DNA of 64,000 nt from Burkholderiaceae bacterium. GTDB lineage: Bacteria; Pseudomonadota; Gammaproteobacteria; Burkholderiales; Burkholderiaceae_C. The stretch covers positions 62,001 to 126,000 of the forward strand of contig JADMJJ010000013.1 of NCBI GenBank assembly GCA_018780645.1. The letters are read 5' to 3'. Every line of letters begins with the position of its first letter. Within the stretch, counting starts at the first letter, position 1. Positions 41,161 to 49,281 of this stretch are shown piece by piece. Position numbers and translations under genes: made by a program. Under the pieces are notes generated by a model. The model had not been told where the DNA came from. It ran no database searches and was given only the letters and a program-made list of their open reading frames with translations.

Positions 41161-41700
41161 ATGCCGCGACAAAATACCAGCCCCACTGACTACCCCCAGG
41201 CAGTCCTGCAAAAGATCGAGCAACTTGGGCAAAACATCGTCATTGCACGCAAGCGGCGTGGTGAAACGCAGGCGCAATGGGCGAAGAAGCTGGGGGTGTC
41301 GCAGCCGACCATGGCCCGTATCGAGCGGGGCGACCCAGCTGTGGCGATGGCCTCCTATGTGATGTGCATGTGGCTGATCAATCAGGCCGATGGCTTGGCG
41401 GATCTCATCGCCCCGCTCAAGGACCATGCGGCACTGGAGCGCGAGGTGCTCAAGGCACGCAAGAAGCGCAAGGCTCCGGCGCCGACTGGAACCCAGAAGA
41501 GTTCTGACACGAGAGAGCCCGGTTATTCCGAAGCGGGCGCGCTCACCACGCACCAGCAATATCCAGCGAGCGCTTCCAATGCAGTGCGTATCGCTGCGGA
41601 GCCACTGGCCGACGCCCGCGCGCTGCTGGGAGGCTCAAGCACGAAAAGCAATGCAACGGCCGAGGGCCTGGCCTCCCTGGTGTCGAAGACTAAAATCTAG
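41161..41700 (+). CDS. hipB: HipB-like antitoxin (XRE-family HTH)
   Basis: This 179-residue protein has an XRE helix-turn-helix (about 25-80: NIVIARKRRGETQAQWAKKLGVSQPTMARIERG split over the helices) with the usual Q-A-x-W-A-K-K-L-G-V-S turn. The basic tail (KARKKRKAP) and the last 80 residues are low-complexity and not recognised; most HipB proteins are shorter (about 90). Its stop abuts the hipA start with no spacer, the usual toxin-antitoxin layout. The AT-rich upstream region and lower GC in the third position of several codons suggest acquisition by transfer. It should repress its operon and neutralise HipA. Confidence 0.85.
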   Translation: MPRQNTSPTDYPQAVLQKIEQLGQNIVIARKRRGETQAQWAKKLGVSQPTMARIERGDPAVAMASYVMCMWLINQADGLADLIAPLKDHAALEREVLKARKKRKAPAPTGTQKSSDTREPGYSEAGALTTHQQYPASASNAVRIAAEPLADARALLGGSSTKSNATAEGLASLVSKTKI

Positions 41701-42960
41701 ATGTCTGAACCCGTCATCAACCCGCGCACCTACGTACCTCAAGACCAGTTGTACGTCTGGGCCATGGTGAATCCTGCGGCACCTACGCTGGTGGGGGAAC
41801 TCAAGTTGTCGCAATTGGTCGCGAACTGCGCGACCTTTACCTACGACACGCAGTGGTGGCAGTTTCCGCTGAGCGAGGACCTGCCCTTGGTGCAGGGCCA
41901 GGAGTTCACGGCTGGCGACAGAGGCAGCGCCCCCGGCGCGATTGACGACGCCCGGCCCGACCGCTGGGGTGAGCGCATCATCCGCCACATCGATCGCCCG
42001 GCCCGTCTGTCGATTCTGGAGATGCTGCTGTTTGCCGGTGACGACCGTTTCGGTGCGCTGGGCGTTTCTGTCTCGGCGGATGAGTACATCCCCCGCTACC
42101 TGGGTCCCTACCCGCAATTGCGGGACTTGGCCGAGCTGAGCGCCGCAATCGAAGATCTGCAGACCCAGGCCCCCATCACGGCAGACATGCAGCGCCTGCT
42201 CCAGCCCGGCGTAACACTGGGTGGCGCGCGGCCCAAGGCGCTGCTGCAAACCGACGCAGGGCCGTGCGTCATCAAGTTCAGCGAACTGGACGATGCGGTG
42301 GATACTCCCCTGCTAGAGCACGCCACCATGACCCTGGCCAAGATGGCCGGCATCCAGGTGTCTGTCACCGGCGTGTTGCCCATTCCGTCGCGCCGCGGCA
42401 AGGCTTGCCATGCGCTGACCATCCAGCGCTTCGACCGCGCGGGCGAATACCGCATGCACTGCTTGTCGGCCAGAACCGTTTTGCGCGCTGCGCGCCTCAA
42501 CGAAAGCTACAGCGCCCTGGCCACCGTGCTGCTGCGCCTGGGCCACCCCGACCGCCAGGGCGCCATGCGCGAAGAGCTGTTCATGCGCATGGTGTTCAAC
42601 ATCCTCACGGACAATACCGACGACCATGAACGCAACCACAGCCTGCGCCTGGGCTTCGATGGCTATTACGAACTGACCCCAGCCTATGACGTGGTGCCGA
42701 CTCTGCAGAACCTGGGCTACCAGGCCCTTTCAGTGGGAACAGCCGGGGCGGAATCCAGCCTGGAAAATGCGCTGACTGAATTGAGCGAGTTCGGCATCAA
42801 AAGAGCACGCGCCATCGAGTTGATTCAGCAAGTGGCAGGCGTGGTCGATCAATGGGAAGACCACTTCAAGCAGCAAGGCGTGAGCCCTGCTGATATGGAT
42901 CTGTTACGTGCGAGCATTGATCGAGATGCCCTGAAGCTGCAGCGAAGAGCCTTCTGCTGA
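41701..42960 (+). CDS. hipA: HipA-like serine/threonine kinase toxin
   Basis: The protein has 419 residues, typical for HipA. An N-terminal Couple_hipA-type domain (VGELKLSQLVANCATFTYDTQW) is followed by the kinase: a Gly-rich loop (TLGGARPKALLQ), a LTIQRFDR segment, a catalytic NILTDNTDDHERNHSL with the Asp-His arrangement, and the metal-binding AYDVVPT. These residues match active HipA kinases that phosphorylate glutamyl-tRNA synthetase and cause growth arrest and persistence; the target here could differ. It begins directly after the hipB stop. Several codons (for example ATC/GAA usage) are closer to a lower-GC genome, which supports transfer. Confidence 0.9.
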   Translation: MSEPVINPRTYVPQDQLYVWAMVNPAAPTLVGELKLSQLVANCATFTYDTQWWQFPLSEDLPLVQGQEFTAGDRGSAPGAIDDARPDRWGERIIRHIDRPARLSILEMLLFAGDDRFGALGVSVSADEYIPRYLGPYPQLRDLAELSAAIEDLQTQAPITADMQRLLQPGVTLGGARPKALLQTDAGPCVIKFSELDDAVDTPLLEHATMTLAKMAGIQVSVTGVLPIPSRRGKACHALTIQRFDRAGEYRMHCLSARTVLRAARLNESYSALATVLLRLGHPDRQGAMREELFMRMVFNILTDNTDDHERNHSLRLGFDGYYELTPAYDVVPTLQNLGYQALSVGTAGAESSLENALTELSEFGIKRARAIELIQQVAGVVDQWEDHFKQQGVSPADMDLLRASIDRDALKLQRRAFC

Positions 42961-43084
42961 AACAACGCAGTCTGCGGCCTGCCGTCCTACATCAGCAAAC
43001 GTCGCCGGCCGATTCCGTGCCTGCCGGGTCTCGCTTACCTTGGGATCTAGCGGCCATGTAGCCGCTCCACTTTCAGGAGATCCC

Positions 43085-43294
43085 ATGAACCGCTCAACTA
43101 TTCCTTACACACTTGCCGCATTGATCATTGCCGTCGCCAGCACCGGTTGTTCGAGCATGAGCAGGAACACGGTGACCGGTGCAGGCATTGGCGGCGTCGC
43201 GGGTGCCGTGATGACGGGCGGGAGCCCGACCGGCGCGGCCGTCGGTGCCGTCGTTGGCGGCGTGATCGGCAATGAAATCGACAAGAAGAAGTAA
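43085..43294 (+). CDS. Small glycine-zipper lipoprotein (OsmB-like)
   Basis: This 69-residue protein has a lipoprotein signal with lipobox ASTGC (Cys about 20), then a glycine-zipper region (GAGIGGVAGAVMTGG and GAAVGAVVGGVIGNEI) that forms two packed helices, ending in KKK. It resembles OsmB-type outer-membrane lipoproteins, which are induced by osmotic or envelope stress. AGGAGA sits about 5 nt before the ATG. The upstream frame extension (from 43040) is not needed. A hairpin follows its stop. It lies 161 nt before a PRC-barrel gene, also a stress-type protein, on the same strand. Confidence 0.82.
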   Translation: MNRSTIPYTLAALIIAVASTGCSSMSRNTVTGAGIGGVAGAVMTGGSPTGAAVGAVVGGVIGNEIDKKK

Positions 43295-43299
43295 GGATT

Positions 43300-43338
43300 C
43301 CAGACCTGGCCGTAGGCCCTGCCCTACAAGAGGTCTGG
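43300..43338 (+). terminator. Composite hairpin after the OsmB-like gene
   Basis: An outer stem CCAGACCT/AGGTCTGG (43300-43307, 43331-43338) encloses an inner stem GTAGG/CCTAC. It begins 6 nt after the stop codon. No U-run follows, so termination or transcript-end protection is only suggested. Confidence 0.4.
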
Positions 43339-43455
43339 CTGCGGACTGATGGAGTCCGCGCCGATGCGAGGCCATAAATAGCCCACAGGCTGCAGGAATC
43401 CAACCGTTCGCCGCGGTCTGTTCCTTTCATCCACGTTCATTCAAGGAGGCTCACC

Positions 43456-43797
43456 ATGAGCAGCAATCCCGTCATTTCCTCTGACAAGGTCGAAGGCACC
43501 TCGGTCTACAACAGCAACGGCGACAAGCTGGGCTCGATCGACGACCTGATGATAGACAAGCGCTCCGGCCTGGTGCGCTATGCGGCGCTGGAGTTCGGCG
43601 GCTTTTTGGGTATGGGCACCGACCGCTATCCGATCCCGTGGAGCATGCTGAAGTACGACACCACGCTCGACGGCTACGTCGTGCCGCTGGGCCAGGATCA
43701 GCTCGAGAAGGCGCCGCGCTATGAGTCCAGCAACGAGCCGACGTACTCGGACGAGTACGGCCGCAAGGTCTATGACTACTACGGCGTTGGCTGGTAA
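43456..43797 (+). CDS. PRC-barrel domain protein
   Basis: This 113-residue cytoplasmic protein has a PRC-barrel fold: ISSDKVEGTSVYNSNGDKLGSIDDLMIDKRSGLVRYAALEF split over residues 5-47, then FGGFLGMGTDRYPIPWSML. The Tyr-rich C-terminal tail (YESSNEPTYSDEYGRKVYDYYG) is characteristic of the stand-alone betaproteobacterial type. Such proteins are common in stress-inducible gene groups, and their function is unclear; some bind RNA or the photosynthetic reaction centre in relatives. AGGAG lies 7 nt before the ATG. It follows the OsmB-like gene and faces the cysteine hydrolase gene. Confidence 0.85.
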   Translation: MSSNPVISSDKVEGTSVYNSNGDKLGSIDDLMIDKRSGLVRYAALEFGGFLGMGTDRYPIPWSMLKYDTTLDGYVVPLGQDQLEKAPRYESSNEPTYSDEYGRKVYDYYGVGW

Positions 43798-43828
43798 GCG
43801 TCTCGCCTGAGGCGCCGGCTTGTCTGAG

Positions 43829-44380
43829 CTACAGCAGCTCGGTGCTCTCGCAGACCTGCCCGTACTCGCCCTGCAGATTGGCCAGGGCGACGCGGTGCAG
43901 GTCTTCGGCGTTGCGCGGGCGGCCGTCGAGGTCGGGGCGGTCGTAGCAGTAGCAGGCGTCGGCGACGACCCTGCAGTCGAAGCCCAGGCAGCCGGCGCTG
44001 CGCACCGTGGCCTCGACCGACATATTCGTGCTGACGCCCACGAACACCAGTTGCTGGATGCCGCGCTGGTGCAGCCAGCGCTCCAGGCCGCTGTGGGCGA
44101 AGGCGTCCGTGACATGCTTGTCCACCACATGCTCGGCCGGCAGCGGCGCCAGGCGCGGCTGGAACTCGGCGCCGGCCTGGCCGGGCCAGAAGGGCGAGCC
44201 CGGCGTGCGCGACAAGTGGCGCACATGCACCACGGGCAGCCCGCGCTCGCGCCAGGCGGTTAGCAGCGCGGCCATGCGGGCCTCGGCCCCGGGATTGTTG
44301 CGCGGGCCGGTCGCCGCGGCCATGCCTTGCTGCATGTCGATGAGGATCAGGGCGGTCATGTCGTTCGGGGTGTTCTTCAT
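43829..44380 (-). CDS. Isochorismatase-fold hydrolase lacking the catalytic Cys
   Basis: The product has 183 residues from MKNTPND. The isochorismatase/cysteine-hydrolase fold is clear: Asp15 in ALILIDMQQGM, Lys88 in VVDKHVTDAF and GVSTNMSVEATVR. In classical cysteine hydrolases the third triad residue is a Cys at the position that is Ser121 here. Sequences with Ser or Gly at this position exist (for example YecD-like), so it may be an active subgroup, an isochorismatase without Cys, or a binding protein. The start at 44380 has GGAT 7 nt ahead; 22 extra codons are open upstream. It faces the PRC-barrel gene and is divergent from a PEP-CTERM gene. Confidence 0.82.
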   Translation of the reverse strand: MKNTPNDMTALILIDMQQGMAAATGPRNNPGAEARMAALLTAWRERGLPVVHVRHLSRTPGSPFWPGQAGAEFQPRLAPLPAEHVVDKHVTDAFAHSGLERWLHQRGIQQLVFVGVSTNMSVEATVRSAGCLGFDCRVVADACYCYDRPDLDGRPRNAEDLHRVALANLQGEYGQVCESTELL

Positions 44381-44584
44381 GGCATTGATCCGGTGCATCC
44401 GGTCCGCCTTGGCGATGAAAGCCCAGCATTGTGCTTGTGCCCTCACCCGGCCCCTTCATTCGGGGGGGCGCCCGCGCGTTGACGGATGGCAATGCACAGA
44501 CGCCGCCCGATACCTATACTTTGATCGGGTGCAAGCGCAGCTGGCGCTGACCTCCTTTGCTCACGATCAACTCAGGAGAAACCC

Positions 44585-45271
44585 ATGTCCATTGCCCGCT
44601 GCGCGCTGGCCGCGCTGACCCTGGCGGCAACTCTGCCCGCCTCGGCCGCCACCGACGGCCTGGTCGCCGACTGGAACGGGGGCCCGAATCCCAACGGCGC
44701 CTGGTCGTTCCTCAGCGGCAGCACCCTGCTGCCCTACTGGGCCTCGATGGTGCCGCTCAGCGGCAGCGCAGGCTACGCACCCTCGCCCAACAACGGCTCG
44801 TTCCTGCCGGTGTTCTGGCAGCCGGGGGGCAGCGGCACGGACATCGCCGTCCACTCCTACGACGGCTTCAATGGGGTCGGCGCGTCCGGAGAGGCGGTGC
44901 TGAGCTGGACTTCGCCGATCACCGGCACCATCGACGTCAGCGGCTACTTCTATTACGGACAACCCTCTCTGCAACGTAGCAATGACGTCACCGTCACGCT
45001 GGGCGCCAGCACGTTGCTGTCGACCACGGTTTCCTTCGCCCAGCATCAGGACTATGCGAGCCGCTACGGCTTCGCGCTCAACGATCTGGCCGTGATGACG
45101 GGCCAGACCTTGAGCATCAGCTTCTACCGCAGCACCGGCTACGCGCCCGGCACGGTGACGATCATGGACGTCACCGTGATGGCAGAACCGGTGCCGGAGC
45201 CGGCTACCTACGCGCTGTTGCTGGGCGGCCTGGCCTTGGTCGGCTGGCTGGGGCGGCGGCGCCTCAGTTGA
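44585..45271 (+). CDS. PEP-CTERM secreted protein
   Basis: The 228-residue protein has a signal peptide (cut after ASA), a beta-rich body beginning TDGLVADWNGGPNPNGAWSF that resembles a carbohydrate-binding jelly roll, and a C-terminal EPVPEPATYALLLGGLALVGWLGRRR sorting tail with the PEP motif, hydrophobic helix and Arg cluster (written here in pieces: PEPATYALLL; GWLGRRR). Exosortase processing is expected, although no exosortase is in the window. CAGGAG lies 8 nt before the ATG. Its end overlaps the convergent P-type ATPase gene by 8 nt. The ligand is unknown. Confidence 0.88.
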   Translation: MSIARCALAALTLAATLPASAATDGLVADWNGGPNPNGAWSFLSGSTLLPYWASMVPLSGSAGYAPSPNNGSFLPVFWQPGGSGTDIAVHSYDGFNGVGASGEAVLSWTSPITGTIDVSGYFYYGQPSLQRSNDVTVTLGASTLLSTTVSFAQHQDYASRYGFALNDLAVMTGQTLSISFYRSTGYAPGTVTIMDVTVMAEPVPEPATYALLLGGLALVGWLGRRRLS

Positions 45272-47918
45272 GGCGGCGGCGTCTGCGCCACAGCTTCTCC
45301 AGCTCAACCGCGACGCCCACCACCGCCGCAGCGCCAATGCAGATGCCCAGCTCGCCCACGCTGAGCGCCTGAGTCTTGAAGACGCCCTGCAGCACCGGCA
45401 CATAGATGATGGCCAGCTGCAGCGCGAAGGTGAACAGCACGGCGCCCAGCAGCGGCAGATTGCTGCGCAGGCCGATGCGCCACAGCGGCAGGTGCTCGGA
45501 GCGTATGGCCAGCACATGGGCCATCTGCGCCAGGGTCAGCACGGTGAAGACCATGGTCTGCCAATGCGCATGGCCGCTGGCGATGGCCCAGTGCTGCACG
45601 CCCAGGCACAGCGCGGCGATCAACAGGCCGAAGGCGAGGATGTGCTGCCACATGCCTTGGGCGAACAGGCTTTCCGCCGGTGGGCGCGGCGGGCGCTGCA
45701 TCAGGCCGGGCTCGGCCGGTTCGGCGGCCAGGGCCAGGCCGGGCAGGCCGTCGGTGACGAGATTGACCCACAGGATGTGGATGGGTAGCAGCGGTATCGG
45801 CAGCAAGAGCAGCGGTGCCAGAAAGATGGTCCAGACTTCGCCCGAGTTGCCGGTCATCGCGTAGCGCACGAACTTGCGAATGTTGTCGTAGATGCGCCGG
45901 CCCTCGCGCACGGCGCCGACGATGCTGGCGAAGTTGTCGTCCAGCAGCACCAGGCTGGCGGACTCGCGGGCGACATCGGTGCCGCCGCGGCCCATGGCCA
46001 CGCCGATGTCGGCCCGCTTCAGCGCAGGGGCATCGTTGACGCCGTCACCGGTCATCGCAACGAACTGGCCGCCGGATTGCAGCGCCTCGACGATGCGTAT
46101 CTTCTGCGCCGGATCCACCCGGGCATAGACGCGCACCTGCAGCACCTGCGCGCGCAGCTCGGCCTCGTCCATCGCCGCCAGCTGCTGGCCGGTCAGCACC
46201 GTGGCATTTGGGTCGGTGACGATGCCCAGCCGGTGGGCGATGGCCACGGCCGTGGCCGGATGGTCGCCGGTGATCATCACCGGCGTGATGCCGGCGCTGA
46301 TGCAGTCCTGCACAGCGGCCTGGGCCTCGGGGCGCGGCGGGTCGATCAGCGCGATCAGGCCCAGCCAGTGCAGCTCGCTTTCCACTGCCTCGATCGAGTT
46401 GGTGTCGGGCAGCTGCCCGTGCTCGCGGCGTGCCAGGCCCAGCACGCGCAGGCCCTGGGCGGCCAGCGCATCGGCGGCGGCCAGCAACGCGGCGGCGTCC
46501 AGCGGTTGCGGGCCCTGCGGCGTCCACTGCGCGGTGCAGCAGGGCAAGAGCGATTCGGGCGCGCCCTTGGTGTAGGCCACGAGCTGTCCGGCGCCGATGC
46601 GGTGGAAGGTGGTCATGCGCTTGCGCTCGGAGTCGAACGGCTGCTCCTGCACGCGCGGGGCCTCGGCGTCGAGCCGGGCCTTGTCCAGCCCTGCCGACAG
46701 CGCCGCCAGTACCAGTGCGGTCTCGGTGGGGTCGCCGGCCCATTGATCGTCGTCGGCCGTGTCCTCGGCGCGGCGGGCGTCATTGCACAGCGCCGCGGCG
46801 CGCAGTGTCTCCAGCTGCCCCGGCGTTGCGGCGGCATCACCTGGCACCCAGCGCTCACCCAGGGCAAGCACCAGCTCGGCATGCATGCGGTTCTGCGTCA
46901 GCGTGCCTGTCTTGTCGGAGCAGATGGTGCTGACGGAGCCCAGGGTTTCCACCGCCGGCAGGCGCCGCACCAGCACCTGCACCGCCACCATGCGCCGCGC
47001 CCCCAGCGCCAGCAGCACGGTGACGACGGCGGGCAGCGCCTCGGGAATGGCCGCCACCGCCAGGCTGATGGCAGTCAGCAGCATCAGCAGTGGCGGCTCG
47101 CCGCGCAGCAGGCCCACACCGAAGATCAGCGCGCAGATCACCAGCACGCCAAGGCTCAGGCGCTTGCCGAAGGCGGCCAGGCGCTGCTGCAGCGGTGTGC
47201 TGCGATCGGCGCCATCGAGCAGCCTTGCCACCTTGCCCAGCTCGGTGTGCATGCCGGTGGCCACCACCAGGCCGCGGCCCCGGCCGCGGGTGGCGGTGGT
47301 GCCCTTGAAGGCCATATTGAGGCGGTCGCCCAGCGCCTGCGCCGCGGCCTCGCCGGCGGGCAGCGGCGCCACGGCCTTGGGGGCGGTGACCGATTCGCCG
47401 GTCAGCGCAGATTCATCGAGATGCAGCTGTGCGATCTCGAACAGGCGCAGATCGGCCGGCACCTGGTTGCCGGCCTCCAGCAGCACCACATCGCCTGGCA
47501 CCAGGGTGCTGGCTGCAACCAGCCGCGGCAGGCCGTCGCGCAGCACGGTGGCCTGGGCGGCGGCGAGCTGCTGCAAGGCGGCCATGGCCTGGTCGGCGCG
47601 CCAGCTCTGCACAAAGCCGATGCCGGCATTGAGCAGCACGATGACGAGTATCACCAGCGTGTCGGTCAGGTCGCCGATCAGCCCCGAGATCACGGCGGCG
47701 GCCAGCAGCACCAGCACCATGAAGTCCTTGAACTGCTCGGCCAGCAGGGCCCAGCGGCCGGGCCTTGCCTTGGCCTCCAGCTCGTTGGGGCCGTGCTGCT
47801 CGGCCCGTTGCAGGGCCTCGGCATGCGCCAGGCCCTGGCCCAGATCGACGCCGTGCTGGTTGGCGATGTGCTGGGCATCCAACTGATGCCAGAGTTGCGG
47901 CACTGCCTTGCTGTTCAT
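45264..47918 (-). CDS. P-type cation-transporting ATPase (P2A, Ca2+-type)
   Basis: The 884-residue pump has about ten helices, TGES (actuator), DKTGTLTQN with phosphorylated Asp about 335, KGAPES (nucleotide-binding) and GDGVNDAPALKRADIGVAMG. The M4 sequence AVAAIPEALPAVVTV fits the PEGL region of Ca2+-ATPases with Ala replacing Gly. N-terminal AEALQRAEQHGPNEL resembles the cation-ATPase N domain. It exports Ca2+ or a related divalent ion; the exact ion is inferred. The upstream 27 codons are open, but MNSKAVPQL is preferred. It is divergent from a CaCA exchanger gene across 156 nt, which supports a calcium-homeostasis pair. Confidence 0.92.
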   Translation of the reverse strand: MNSKAVPQLWHQLDAQHIANQHGVDLGQGLAHAEALQRAEQHGPNELEAKARPGRWALLAEQFKDFMVLVLLAAAVISGLIGDLTDTLVILVIVLLNAGIGFVQSWRADQAMAALQQLAAAQATVLRDGLPRLVAASTLVPGDVVLLEAGNQVPADLRLFEIAQLHLDESALTGESVTAPKAVAPLPAGEAAAQALGDRLNMAFKGTTATRGRGRGLVVATGMHTELGKVARLLDGADRSTPLQQRLAAFGKRLSLGVLVICALIFGVGLLRGEPPLLMLLTAISLAVAAIPEALPAVVTVLLALGARRMVAVQVLVRRLPAVETLGSVSTICSDKTGTLTQNRMHAELVLALGERWVPGDAAATPGQLETLRAAALCNDARRAEDTADDDQWAGDPTETALVLAALSAGLDKARLDAEAPRVQEQPFDSERKRMTTFHRIGAGQLVAYTKGAPESLLPCCTAQWTPQGPQPLDAAALLAAADALAAQGLRVLGLARREHGQLPDTNSIEAVESELHWLGLIALIDPPRPEAQAAVQDCISAGITPVMITGDHPATAVAIAHRLGIVTDPNATVLTGQQLAAMDEAELRAQVLQVRVYARVDPAQKIRIVEALQSGGQFVAMTGDGVNDAPALKRADIGVAMGRGGTDVARESASLVLLDDNFASIVGAVREGRRIYDNIRKFVRYAMTGNSGEVWTIFLAPLLLLPIPLLPIHILWVNLVTDGLPGLALAAEPAEPGLMQRPPRPPAESLFAQGMWQHILAFGLLIAALCLGVQHWAIASGHAHWQTMVFTVLTLAQMAHVLAIRSEHLPLWRIGLRSNLPLLGAVLFTFALQLAIIYVPVLQGVFKTQALSVGELGICIGAAAVVGVAVELEKLWRRRRRLN

Positions 47919-48074
47919 GTGTGCGATGGTTCTGCGCCGCCAGGGGCGCTTTGGCCGCAGCATAGTGCCGTCACCTGCGTCTGGCTTGATCCACCTCAAG
48001 CGGTCCGCTGGGGCCGGCCATGAAACTTCGCGATGGGTCCGCCGCTCGGCCCGCCTCGCGAGGAGTCCTGCTAC

Positions 48075-49124
48075 GTGGCCGATGCCGATTTGACCTCATC
48101 CGCGAACGCAGCGCTTGCCTGGCTGCTGCTGCAGTTCCTGCTGTGCGCGGTGCTGATTGCCCGGGCAGGTTTCGAGCTCAGCCGCAGCGCCGACCGTCTC
48201 GCCGGTCTCTATGGCTGGGGGCGGGGTTGGGTTGGCCTGGCCCTGCTGGCGACTGTGACTTCGCTGCCCGAGCTGGCCTCTGGCATCAGCGCGGTGGCCC
48301 TGGTCGATGCCCCCAGCCTCGCCGTCGGCAACGCTCTGGGCGCCTGTGTCGTCAATCTGGCCTTTCTGGTGATCGTCGATGCGCTACAGCGCCGCCAGCC
48401 GATGTACCGCGACGCCAGCGCCACGCACCTGCTGTCGGCCGCCTTCGGCGTCGTCATGCTGGGCTTTGTGGCCTTGAGTGTGCTGGTGGGGACGCGCTCT
48501 CCGACGCTGCTGCATGTGGGCCTGTACAGCCCGCTGCTGCTGGGCCTGTACCTGCTGGCGCTGCGCAGCGTGCACGCGCTTGAGTGGCAGGCCTTGCGGG
48601 CCATGTCGAGTGGCGGCGCCGGGTCCGTGCAGCAGGGCACCCCGCCCGGCGCGCCACGCGAGTGGCGGCGCTTCGGCCTCGCCGCACTGCTCGTGTTGCT
48701 GGCCGGTATCTGGCTGCCCGAGGTGGCCGACGCGCTGGCCCAGGCGCTGGGCCTGTCGCGCAGCTTCGTCGGCACGGTGCTGATGGCGGTGGTGACCACG
48801 CTGCCGGAGATGGCCGTTACCCTCTCGGCGCTGCGCCTGGGCGCGCTGGACATGGCCATCGGCAATCTGCTGGGCAGCAATCTGTTCAACGTCATGATCC
48901 TGTCCATCGACGATCTGTTCTACACGCGCGGCGCGCTGCTGGCCCATGTGTCGATGGTGCATGCGGGCACGGCGATGACGGCCCTGATCATGAGCGGCCT
49001 GGTCATCGTGGGCCTGGTGATGCGGCCGCAGGGCCGCGTGCTGCGCGTGACCAGCTGGGTCAGCATTGGCCTGGTGTCGGCCTATGCCATCAATGTGGCG
49101 CTGGTCTATCTATCGGCGGGGTAA
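48075..49124 (+). CDS. CaCA-family sodium/calcium exchanger-like protein
   Basis: At 349 residues from GTG 48075 (with AGGAG 9 nt ahead), the protein has about ten helices and two alpha repeats in inverted arrangement: ATVTSLPELASGISAV with GNALGACVVNLAFLV, then AVVTTLPEMAVTLSAL with GNLLGSNLFNVMIL. The TSLPE and TTLPE Glu residues bind the ion in this family. It is therefore a Ca2+ (or Na+/Ca2+, or cation/H+) exchanger. A start at ATG 48033, 14 codons upstream, is possible but lacks a good ribosome-binding site. It is divergent from the Ca2+-type ATPase gene. Confidence 0.9.
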   Translation: MADADLTSSANAALAWLLLQFLLCAVLIARAGFELSRSADRLAGLYGWGRGWVGLALLATVTSLPELASGISAVALVDAPSLAVGNALGACVVNLAFLVIVDALQRRQPMYRDASATHLLSAAFGVVMLGFVALSVLVGTRSPTLLHVGLYSPLLLGLYLLALRSVHALEWQALRAMSSGGAGSVQQGTPPGAPREWRRFGLAALLVLLAGIWLPEVADALAQALGLSRSFVGTVLMAVVTTLPEMAVTLSALRLGALDMAIGNLLGSNLFNVMILSIDDLFYTRGALLAHVSMVHAGTAMTALIMSGLVIVGLVMRPQGRVLRVTSWVSIGLVSAYAINVALVYLSAG

Positions 49125-49281
49125 GAGTGTCGGACTCACCACGCTTGAAGGTGAGCGATGAGCCGAGATGAGGCCCGGCAACTGACCTGCGACAGGCGCA
49201 GCCTTCGTGCCTTGATCGAGCGCAAGGTGCAGCGCCTCAGGCGGCCCAAGAATGCCCGGACCGATTGCTCAGGAGCCGGCC

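Noticed and set aside
41161-41700. Two genes fused in the HipB frame (long tail as a separate protein)
   Set aside because: No internal start with a ribosome-binding site is convincing, and the frame runs unbroken to the hipA start.
43829-44380. Pseudogene call for the isochorismatase-like gene because its catalytic Cys is missing
   Set aside because: The frame is intact, and a Ser or Gly at that position occurs in whole subgroups such as YecD-like proteins.
46077-48023. Plus-strand open frame of about 648 codons opposite the P-type ATPase
   Set aside because: It is antisense to DKTGT and GDGVND motifs and is rich in Gly, Gln and His from reversed high-GC codons.
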